A stretch of DNA of 64,000 nt from NCBI RefSeq assembly GCF_963422355.1, contig NC_085087.1:2075021-2139020 (forward strand), in the 5' to 3' direction. Below are positions 21,836 to 30,759 of this stretch, one piece after another. The position numbers and the translations under genes are program-made. Position 1 is the stretch's first letter. Each line of letters starts with the position of its first letter. This stretch comes from Corticium candelabrum (taxonomy: Eukaryota; Porifera; Homoscleromorpha; Homosclerophorida; Plakinidae). Under the pieces are notes generated by a model, which was not told where the DNA came from, ran no database searches, and worked only from the letters and a program-made list of their open reading frames with translations.

Positions 21836-24688
21836 CACAGGAACTGAGCGGAGTCCACAGAAACTTTGATAGTTCTTTGTCTTTGCTGACCTGAAATGTA
21901 AATATATTGAAATGTCACCTGCATCATACTTAGGAGTTAGATTGTTTCAAATTCTCTGCAATCTGCGAATTCCTTTTTCGAAACACTGTTTTAAGGAGCC
22001 GAAGTAATTTTAATGCCAAACGTTTCCAGAGTTACTGTACCTTTGAAACCACTACCCATGCCGATCCTGTTGTAACGGTGGACGATTGAACACCACCTGG
22101 TTTACTACGTCAAAGAAGACGTAGACGTCAAGAGCGGCTACTTTTTTTGGAAACACGTTATTACAGAAGTCGAGTCAGTCTTAGAAGAACGAAATTTATC
22201 ACAAGTAGCAATATCTGTACAGGTGGGTCGCAGCATGCACGGGCAGAAGTTCTGTAAGAGTCATGATTGTCAAGTAGCTTGGTCAAGCTTATTTGCGCTG
22301 CAGTCTAGCTGTTAGCGAACCATCTGTACTCGTTGCTTTTATATAGAGTACTGTGGTAGGTTCTGCTCTTTCTACGAGTTCTGGTCTTTTATTAGGAGCG
22401 CTTCGATCTTAGGAGGACTATCTCCATCCCTCACGCAGTTATTGGGGCCAGGAAGAGAGGGCAGGGCTATTTACAGAGAGATTCACCTGCACGCGTTGTT
22501 CTTTTCTTGATCAGCTCTCTATTGCTAATGGTTTTTGTTCACACATTAATTAATTAAGGTGGACGCTTTGGCGGTATCTCACATCAAACTTAACAGCTGA
22601 GCAAATATGACAAGGCCATAAAAGATGGACGAAACTGGTTTCTAGACAACGTGCACTATACTATACGCGTGGTTGTCGTTTCACCGCTTCTGTCGACGTA
22701 GAATTGTAGTAGTGACTTGGTAAGAGGTGAACGTATGTATGCACATCCCTTTCTCTCATCACAGTACGAAGAAGTCTGCTGAGGACCCAGAAATGTGCCG
22801 CAAAACGGACAGTCGGTGGTTGCCATCAGCGCTTCAGTGAGTATAGGGATGCATGTAGTGCAACAACGTTTCGAAGTCTGCGTTTATGACCATTCAATCC
22901 CTCATGTTTGTAATACTAGTAATGTAGCACATTCTTGCTGAAGGATACTCTACTGTAGAGATCGTAGCCTTGTGCCCAGTCCTTCTCGCTCCCAAATACG
23001 TTCGCTAGCTGTCACGTGTGCATAGGTCTACTCTCACGTGCAGTCTTTCGATGGTTTGACTGTATGGCACCCAGCTGGGTTTTATGTCGTTAATTCTCCG
23101 TCTAGTTTGTGCCAGACATTGTTTTATTAGCTGGTGAACGGATGCAGCTTACTGGCTTAAATTGACGCCCTTCTTTGTGTGCTGACGGTGTTTCCCGCAT
23201 GGCATCCAAGTAGACCTTTATCGCGTCTAGGTCAAACTGCGTTACAGCACACATTCGTCGCGCATGTGCTGTAGACTAATGACTGTCTGTTGTATGGTAG
23301 TCTCTTTGTAAGTGATAGCTTACGTAGTCTGATATAGATTATTGTGGTTTTCCAGACTGTTGTGTTCGCTTGGCAATAGGTTTTCCGAGTGTGTATTACA
23401 CCTTAGGAACAGTCCAGGTTTCCTTCTTGAAATCAACTTCGACTCGTCCTGAAATTAATTTGACAGAGCCACGGTAGTGAAGACAGCTTAATGATACAAT
23501 ATATGCACTTCTTTGTCAGCAGGCAGACATGCCAGCTTGCGTGCAAATTCGTTTTAGTATTTTGCGCGCATGTTTCATGCATTCCTGTTATTATGTTTAA
23601 ATATTTCGTACTTCTGTCGACTTCATCATCTGCAAATTTTACAGAAGGTTGTCGACCAGCGCAATCCTTTCATCTAGACTGGAAGCGAGCTTGTACTAGG
23701 TCCGTCATCTTGCTCAACAGTTATCGGGTTCTGGTGACCGAATAAACGTTGTTGACTGGACGTCTCCGAGTTACAGTCTGTTGCTAACCACGTTTAAAGA
23801 GCACAGGTCTACAGCCTTTGTTCGATCTCTACCGCTTGCTGCCGTTTTCTCCCTACTATTGCTGGGTGCCAATTATTTGAGTGCAGACTACGACGAGGTT
23901 GGCTGCGGTGCTGTCCAATGTGTGCCCGGTGCGGGCGTCGAAGTTTTACTGCTAGAAGCTGTACGCTTGCTGCTAATTTAAGAACGAGTTGTAATTGAGC
24001 GTACCTTGGAGACGAAGTAAATTGTTTTTCGTCTACAATTTTATCACCGTTGAACCGGTAACAACCTGTCAGAGACTGTAACAACCTGTACAAGCGTCCT
24101 CCTGTCGGAGGGAAAACTACTGGCTCGACCGTCCTCTTCTTCTGGGGTAGACGGACGTCTACCGACAGACATCAAATTGGAATATGTTACGATGCGACAT
24201 CCACAGAAAAACGTAGAACTGATCGGTCGTTGTGCTTGTCTTGAAACGTGTGATAGTCTGGAGCTGTTTACGTTGGTCACTCGCATTGGGAGCTTGTGCG
24301 TCCCTGGAACAAAATAGTCTTTACAGTCTCTTATCCTTGTTTTAGGCAAAAGTTTTGCACACGCTCACTAGCCACCGCTTTCCGCTCGCTATAATTATAG
24401 ACTATCTACTTCATCAGGCGCGGCGCTAGAATCTCTGTTGGGGTGCTTCTGTGTCTAGAAGCTTCTGTGTATAGGGCTGTCTGTGGCGTGTCCCTATGTG
24501 CGCGTGCGCGCGCGCTTGTATGTATGTACGGTTCACGTTAACTTAATTTTATTGTCAATGTTTTGTGACTACGCTTGGGTTTCTTGGTGTTGTGTTGACT
24601 AGTGGACATATTCTCTCTATTACATGCCGGTAATGACTCGGATCTGCTTGCCTCGGAATTTCGAACCTGATCTGGACCCGCGAGGTAA
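21836..24688. other. No gene recognised
   Basis: This is 2.8 kb of mixed sequence with scattered ORFs of 60-101 codons (for example 23491-23745 plus and 24044-24349 minus). None has a recognisable domain, a signal peptide I would trust, or splice support. Confidence 0.35.
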
Positions 24689-25374
24689 GGCGCCAAGCGA
24701 ATTTTTTTTGGGCCTGGTTATTTCAAGTCCCGGATAAATATCCCGGAGAAATTCTAGATTCACGTGCTTGACTTTTTGGTACACGTGCCGTGGCTATCCT
24801 GCACGTGAGTTTGCAGGTGTCTCGCACTTGTCACAGTGCAATTCCCCGTCTGTTCAATTTCGCGCTCTTTTCAGCTGAAAGCATGTTTAGAAACGTCCCT
24901 GCTTCTGTTTCATTCACGTTGGAGAAGAGGTTAGCTATCTTGAAGCTATAGAAAATAGAATCTTGAAACTGTAAGGTGACCATAGACCGAGAGTTTCCAC
25001 AGCAAATGGACAGAAGAAGATAACACCAGCTGCTGAAACCTCATAGTTTATAGTTGGTAGATTGCAACCACCTAGCACTGCTCCATTACTATCTTTGATA
25101 GTATCCCTTCTCAGTACATTCGAATTAAGCTGCAACTAATCACAAAAATACTTACTACAGCAGTTGCAATATATGACATCTGACAAATGTACGCAACAGG
25201 ATATCTAATACTTTTTAGTCTTAGATTGACCAAAAACATGCATTTGCATATCATGTGTTTGTTTGTTGAGCCACATGCCTCTCTTGTTTTAGAATATCCA
25301 ACCAATCAAAACTTTCGGCAATGACAATGGGTGACATCACATTAGTCCACAATCGTGACAGAAAATTATGGACT

Positions 25375-25413
25375 TAAACCAGTTTAACGAGTGGTTTAAG
25401 CTAAACTGGTTTA
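25375..25413. repeat. Perfect 12 bp hairpin
   Basis: TAAACCAGTTTA (25375-25386) and TAAACTGGTTTA (25402-25413) form a perfect stem around a 15 nt loop. Further AAACCAGTT and TTAG-type half sites follow to about 25540. Confidence 0.7.
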
Positions 25414-26575
25414 GGGATTAACATGTTTCCACCTGCACTAAACCAGTTACCAGGGTATATTCTAAACCTAAACCGCTTTCCTAGACCTACTTTGTAGTAG
25501 GTTTAGCAAAGTGATTTAGATTGAACTATGTCGTGACAGTAGCGCGCTTGCTTAGATGGCTTCTCGACAATGCTGTTTGATGATATTGACTGTTTTGCTG
25601 GTATAGGATTACCTTGAAAGATGTAAGGGTTGTTAATTAACTAAAGGAGAGAGAGGGAGAAGATGGTGTCCTTGGTCATCGTCATGCAAATTCCTAGTAC
25701 TATCATGTGACAACCAACAGTTGCTCTGACTCTGCGACAGAGCAGCCAATACTTCAAACCAGCCTACAAGTGTTCCTAAACTATTTGTCTTGCACAGCCC
25801 GGATGTGCAAGTTCCTAAGAGGAAACAGTCGCTTTCTTGAACTTGTTTAGTTTATAAACGCATCTAAGCTAAGTTAAAGTGCACTTAGTGGAAACATGGC
25901 CTATGTTTCTATCTTACAAGTATACAGATATAAAAAATCCTACATTTCCCAAGAGAAAACGCATCATGAAACTGTTTTCCATCATCAACTAATTAATAAG
26001 AAATTAAACAAAGTGAAAATGATGTAGCTTGGATTGCATAGTACAGCAATTGGTAAATAATCTGCACGGCTAGCTTCCTTTGGGGATTTGACAAATCAAT
26101 CGCACGTCAATCACACCTCAAGTACAACTATGTGTAACCTCCCCCTTCTTCCTCCCCAAAGTGAAAAAACCATCCACATTCAGTGCCTTACAGCTCAAAA
26201 TATATTTGTAAATGAAATGTGACACAAAAGGGGGCAACATGCAACAAAGTACTCAAAACATGGTCTGATGAACAAGACAAATATTGACCCTCACCCACTT
26301 GAGCTATCCTTGACAATTAGCCTTGACTAATTATGTTAGAAAGCTCTCGCGTCTCTGATCAATATTTAAAGTATTGCCTCACCAACCATGTTCTAACTCT
26401 TATTAATTTTCCCAATATCAGAATTTATATAAAATACCAATCACACCTGATTAATCCACATCATTTACAGTTCAAAATTGTCACTTGTCACATTACATTC
26501 CTATTGTGCCGAATCAAATTAGTTTAAAGTTAAGATCAAATACAAAAAGTGTCCAATCTAATACCTAAAGCCTGG

Positions 26576-26736
26576 TTCACAATATCTGCTGGAGACCTGC
26601 CGGACCTACTCGACAGCTGTCGAGCAAAATAGAATAAATCCTATTCTGTCTGGCTACCATTTCTCTGGCTGCACTCTGGCTTCAGCAGGCGTGGCAAGGT
26701 GCATTTGCCAGACTGCTGTCCTACAGATATTGTGAA
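26576..26736. mobile_element. 161 bp MITE with 13 bp perfect terminal inverted repeats
   Basis: TTCACAATATCTG at 26576-26588 is exactly complementary to CAGATATTGTGAA at 26724-26736. Weaker complementarity extends about 9 bp outward (TAAAGCCTGG against the complement of AATAAGCTTA). There is no ORF. A short internal palindrome is built on GACAGCTGTC. Confidence 0.7.
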
Positions 26737-26929
26737 ATAAGCTTAAATAAGATGTTGACCGTACTAAGTTTGCACGAAATCCAAGTCAAAGCACTGAAAT
26801 TCATAGCCATTAACCCTACGGGTTAACATCTTAGGTGAACATCTTGCAAATTTGATTACTAGTTACTAAGTAATAGCAGGTAACTTGTAAGTTTGCATTG
26901 ACACCCTCCAGAGTTAATTTGACAGACAA

Positions 26930-27085
26930 CTAAGCTAGTTTGACAAGTTAAAAAAAATTTGATTTTTTGACACATTATGAATTTGATCTGACATAAACAA
27001 ATTTGATTTTATGACTTGGAAATTTGATCTGACTACAAACTAATTTGGTGTGACGGAATACAAATTGAATGTGACAAGTGACAAT
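26930..27085. repeat. Degenerate AT-rich tandem repeat
   Basis: The core AAATTTGATyTGAC recurs five or six times at 20-35 bp spacing. This is low-complexity sequence inside the non-autonomous element. Confidence 0.55.
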
Positions 27086-27777
27086 TTTGACCTGTAAATA
27101 GTGTACAACAATTTCCAAAATTATTAGGATGAACCGTTGACAACAGCACATAAATCAAAGTATTATAGTATGCATGCTCAGTGGGTCTTTCGTGTCAGTG
27201 CATGCTAGTACGCTGTACGTACTGCAATCATATGTAATATCAATATTGCCAATTTACTGTTTGAACAATAATATTCAATTTATGAACTAAAACGTACCGG
27301 TTTCAATTTGTTTGAATTTCTTTTGTGTTGCATAATTTGAAATTCTTTCTTTGTCGCAAAGAAGTCCACATATGTAATAGTAGACTCTCAGAGTTCAGCA
27401 GCTGCTGCAAATAATTCCCAAACTGGGGTCCCTTCAGATTAGTGTTCTCCCTCAATGCGCGCACTCATATTCAACAATTAAATGACCTACGGTTGAAAAC
27501 AAGAGAACTATCAGTGGCACCGTATTCGCTGCAAACACATACACGTGCTTATTAAGTCAAGCACGTGAATATCCGGGATATCTATCCGGGACCTGAAATA
27601 ACCGGGCCCAAAAAAAATTCGCGGCGCCAAGGCCATTCGGATTAGCGAGGTCCGGATTAGCGAGCTTTGACTGGTCTTTCAATATTCTTCTTTAGTGTGA
27701 TACTTATAAAATACTTATAAAACATTGTCGTTGTGGCATATTGCATAGACTAACTTTACAAGTATTGCAATATGTAT

Positions 27778-28120
27778 TTACTCTAGATGCTTTTGTCGTG
27801 CAGAATGTTGTTGTATTGTAGTGTATTGTAGTGTCTTTGTACATACCTTACATAGGTGTCGGGTTATTTTGTCTTCGTATCTGATTAGATGTTGGTGAGT
27901 AGCCAACAGACGTCTCTCTTGTGGAACCTGGGGTGGACGTCCACGTTCCTCTCGGTATGTCCTACCGTTGATCAACTTGTCAAATATTTTGCATTTGAAG
28001 TGGGGTAACTAACGGCTCTCTTGGATTGACCGTGCTCTTATATAGAACGTATGCGTTGAGGAGCTGCGAGCGTTGATGCATTCCAACAGGAACTTGCACG
28101 CAAGCCCGAACCTCCCTCTC
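27778..28120 (-). pseudogene. piggyBac transposase C-terminal remnant
   Basis: LLNAYVLYKSTVN (about 28060-28020) matches the piggyBac block before the C-tail. After a one-base frameshift, KIFDKLINGRTYREERGRPP leads to a Cys-rich tail (RHLCKVCTKT) as in piggyBac C-termini. It ends exactly where the copia-type LTR begins. The most economical reading is that it is the missing 3' end of the minus-strand piggyBac gene at 30.8-32.9 kb, separated from it by the LTR element. About 50 codons, including the MGGVD segment, are absent. Confidence 0.65.
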
Positions 28121-28128
28121 CGACCTCT

Positions 28129-28587
28129 TGAACAAATAGTTATCTGCAAACAAGTTTCAAGTTTTATTTTTCATAAAACACGACGTCTACCTAATATTTT
28201 GGGCACTATTTTTTTTGGGAAACTGTGTGTCCATTTGTTTTAAAGAACAACCCAACAAATCATGGCGTGGACCGATCTGTCGCCACATGTGCTTATAGTT
28301 GGGCTAAAAGACGTCGACAGACTTGACGAAAATTCACTAATCAAAACCATCGCAGTTTCTAGCAACGAATTTTCGAATAACCACCATCGCTCTTTGTGTC
28401 TGTTAGATTCGTTAGATTCTGAACTCTTAAGACTTTGTGTATTCAACGCGACGCATCGTCGTCTAAGGTTTTCTACATACTAGAATGACTAGTAACAGTC
28501 ATTACAGTCTACAGTGTCAATAACACAACAAAACACAGACTATCTAATTACTACTCAATCGTCTTAAATTACTATACCGTTTTAACA
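28129..28587 (-). repeat. Copia-type 3' LTR
   Basis: On the minus strand it starts TGTTAAAACGG directly after AAGTGGGAG and ends GTTCA. An AATAAAA polyadenylation-like signal lies about 30 bp before its end. The last 239 bp are duplicated at 30491-30730. A plus-strand ORF of 73 codons inside it is judged fortuitous. Confidence 0.7.
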
Positions 28588-28830
28588 CTCCCACTTAATT
28601 TGAAGATTGAGTATTCTTGTAAACCATACCCATAGCTTTACGCAGGAACTCAAATCGGGTGCGATTTAGAGGCTTCGTGTTCATGTCAGCAATCATTTCG
28701 TCAGTAGGTCAGTAAAATAGTTCTATTCTTTACAGCATCTGGTACATAACGAAATTTGATGCCGATGTGCCTAGTCCTTGCTTGTGACCCAGGATTCCTG
28801 CACATACTAAAGTTTATTCAAGCAACGCGT
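28588..28830 (-). pseudogene. Copia pol C-terminus (end of RNase H) and polypurine tract
   Basis: The minus strand reads ARTRHIGIKFRYVPDAVKNR. After one frameshift it continues DEMIADMNTKPLNRTRFEFL and RKAMGMVYKN, then a stop. This is the hallmark end of Ty1/copia polyproteins (ADilTKpL...rF..lR..mG). The stop is followed by AAGTGGGAG, the expected polypurine tract, and then the LTR. The rest of pol is absent. Confidence 0.8.
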
Positions 28831-28992
28831 GCTGTGTGGGAAAATTTCCAGGTCTTGAGATCCCGGGTCCCTACAAACATGGAACTGGTACCTCCCGAAC
28901 GCACGTTTATTTTAGTCTACAAATGCTTACGTTTCTTTATTAAGCATGCACATTAAGTAGCAGCTGCTTTGTTGCATGTTAAACACATAATG

Positions 28993-30161
28993 TCACTGTT
29001 CACTGTTGTCAGTACAATCACTGTCCAAGAAAAAACTGGGTTCCTGGTTTTCATTTGAAGTTTGCAACTGACTAGCATAAACAGTATCTGTTGATTCTGA
29101 TTTAGAGTATTGACTCTCTCTTGTTAATAATGAATGTGTGTCCTTTTCATGGAGGCTTGCATAGAATTCCTCATTTTGAACTTGATCTCCACGTGCAATT
29201 GTTGCAAACTGTCTTCGTGCTGAAGCTGAGTAATATGGAATATAGTTGATAGTGGACAGCTTATATTTCATGACGATTGCTGTTTGGTGGTGACAAGGCC
29301 GTCCGCTCATACCCTTTGGACAAGAACACACACCTAGTTTAATGTCCACAGTATGAAACTGCTGAGGATTTGAAACACTTGGAACTGAGTAAAGTCCTGA
29401 GGTTTCATCTATCTCTGTTATAGCAGTGCTGTCTACCTTTTCTCCATCCTAGCCATAGAATCGAACCGACTGTCAAACCTACTGTGGCCTATATTTAGTA
29501 GTCGTAGTTCATAGTACTGTTCTAGGTTGACTGTAATGAACTTAAAGAGTTGTACCAAATTGAATGCTTTCGTTCTCTGGCTAATGATATCCTTAAAAAT
29601 ACGAAATCCTACTTCGGCATAGTTGTTAGTGTTATTTCCTCTTGTGAGAAGTCCTAACCGATAGCTGGTTGCCCATTCTCTTCGACGCTGCCACATACTA
29701 TCAAAGTATTTTGCAAAGTGAGAATGTTGTTGAAATGTGTTTGACAGTTTTACCTCTGCATACTTGTCTATGACATCTTCAGATTTGGCAAATACCAATG
29801 CTTTCATTATAGATTGTCTGTCTTGCAACAGAATGTTATTTTTTGCATTCCACAGCCATCTCCAGATGCTCTGAAGTAAATGAAATGTGCAAAGAAGGCG
29901 TCGAGCTTTAGGCCATTGAGCAGCTATTGCCTCTTGAAGTGCAGACGCATCGTCAGTCAAAAACTGTCAGGCCCTTGTTTGCCGTTGTTGTAAAATACCC
30001 ATTTTGGCATTACTGATTGTAGCTTACTTAAAGCAACTGAAAGTGTCACGGTAGTCTCACTTGAAGTGACAACAATACCTAGAGGTATCCCTCCGGCTAC
30101 ATTTGAACAACTGATTACGTAGATGGCACAGTTGGAACCATCCAAGCCAGATGTTGCATCT
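28993..30161 (-). pseudogene. MULE-type transposase core with SWIM zinc finger, two frameshifts
   Basis: The first catalytic Asp lies in TDATSGLDG (near 30155), then NVAGGIPLGIVVTSSE, then the second Asp in LTDDASALQEAI (near 29955), CTFHLLQSIWRWLW, NNYAEVGFRIFKD, and the SWIM finger with CSCPKGMSGRPCHHQ (near 29315). This is the MULE domain followed by SWIM seen in many invertebrate elements. One-base frameshifts lie near 29957 and 29440. The N-terminal half of a normal MULE protein is missing: homology starts five residues before the catalytic Asp, where the piggyBac-derived piece abuts. ORF length and order argue for fairly recent inactivation. Confidence 0.82.
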
Positions 30162-30378
30162 GTAGTGTGCCACAGGTCAAAGTCTTCTTTTCCAGGAGCT
30201 TCTCTGAAAGGACACGTGATGTATAGTAATTTCAACACAAAGCTGATAACCTGCATCCAACTTTAATCCCGATCCTGGATCAATCAACTGTAACACGGCA
30301 TCCGTAGTAAGGCCATGTTCTGGTTTGTCGCCTGTGGACCCATAGTAGACATTAAAGTCTACATTAAAGTCTACAAGG
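30162..30378 (-). pseudogene. 217 bp piggyBac fragment inside the chimeric element
   Basis: Identical to 21210-21426 except for three substitutions, with no indel. In the piggyBac frame it reads VYYGSTGDKPEHGLTTDAVL. It joins the MULE at a sharp boundary near 30161 and the PWWP segment near 30378. At the MULE side the fragment is open in the MULE frame (EDFDLWHT), giving a continuous chimeric ORF of 99 codons. Confidence 0.85.
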
Positions 30379-30460
30379 CTTTGAGCTGTAGAATGAAAGC
30401 TGGCCAATGAGGGTATCCCCTCATCTTCGCCCAGACTAGATCTTCTTTATGGAAATTCAT
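30377..30460 (-). pseudogene. PWWP-domain fragment (HDGF/LEDGF-like start), captured exon
   Basis: From an ATG at 30460 the frame reads HKEDLVWAKMRGYPHWPAF, a near-perfect PWWP N-terminal strand of the HDGF/PSIP1 type (known family form: DLVxAKMKGYPHWPARI). The frame stops at the junction with the piggyBac fragment. PWWP domains bind methylated histone H3 tails and DNA. Here only about 25 residues remain, so no function is expected unless other exons are spliced in. A host gene exon appears to have been captured by the mobile cassette. Confidence 0.72.
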
Positions 30461-30487
30461 ACTTCGCGCCACTCGAATGCGCTCAAT

Positions 30488-30730
30488 TCTTGAACAAATA
30501 GTTATCTGCAAACAAGTTTCAAGTTTTATTTTTCATAAAACACGACGTCTACCTAATATTTTGGGCACTATTTTTTTGGGGAAAACTGTGTGTCCATTTG
30601 TTTTAAAGAACAACCCAACAAATCATGGCGAGAACCGATCTGTCGCCACATGTGCTTATAGTTGTGCTAAAAGACGTCGACAAACTTGACGAAAATTCAC
30701 TAATCAAAACCATCGCAGTTTCTAGCAACG
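30488..30730 (-). repeat. Truncated 5' LTR of the copia-type element
   Basis: Matches 28126-28367 with about six differences. The start of the LTR (equivalent of 28368-28587) is missing, and piggyBac sequence follows directly. Confidence 0.7.
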
Positions 30731-30759
30731 TCTTTCCAACTAGTAATTAAATGAAGGTT

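Larger units (their letters stand above)
24689..27628. mobile_element. Non-autonomous element bounded by 70-80 bp inverted repeats
   Basis: 24689-24771 (GGCGCCAAGCGAATTTTTTT ... CACGTGCTTGA) is matched in reverse complement by 27557-27628. They share the cores TTTTTTTTGGGCC, GGTTATTTCA and CCCGGATA, and CACGTGCTTGA. Just outside the right repeat are two copies of GGATTAGCGAG and then TTTGACTG. Read outward as CAGTCAAAGCTCGCTAATCC, this looks like a pogo/Tigger-type end. The left flank retains only a degraded version. The 2.9 kb interior is AT-rich and has no transposase. Confidence 0.65.
28126..30730 (-). mobile_element. Chimeric copia-type LTR element carrying a PWWP / piggyBac / MULE cassette
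   Basis: A 3' LTR (28129-28587, TG...CA on either strand) is preceded on the minus strand by a polypurine tract and the last codons of a copia RNase H. The distal half of the LTR recurs in the same orientation at 30488-30730, about 97% identical, as a truncated 5' LTR. Between them, all on the minus strand, lie a PWWP-domain start, a 217 bp piggyBac fragment, a MULE transposase core with SWIM finger, and the copia tail. Seen directly: the repeats, the polypurine tract and the coding fragments. Inferred: that they moved as one LTR unit. Confidence 0.6.

Noticed and set aside
28262..28483. ATG-started 73-codon ORF on the plus strand, duplicated at 30625
   Set aside because: It lies wholly inside the copia-type LTR, on the opposite strand, and differs in frame after codon 35 in the second copy.
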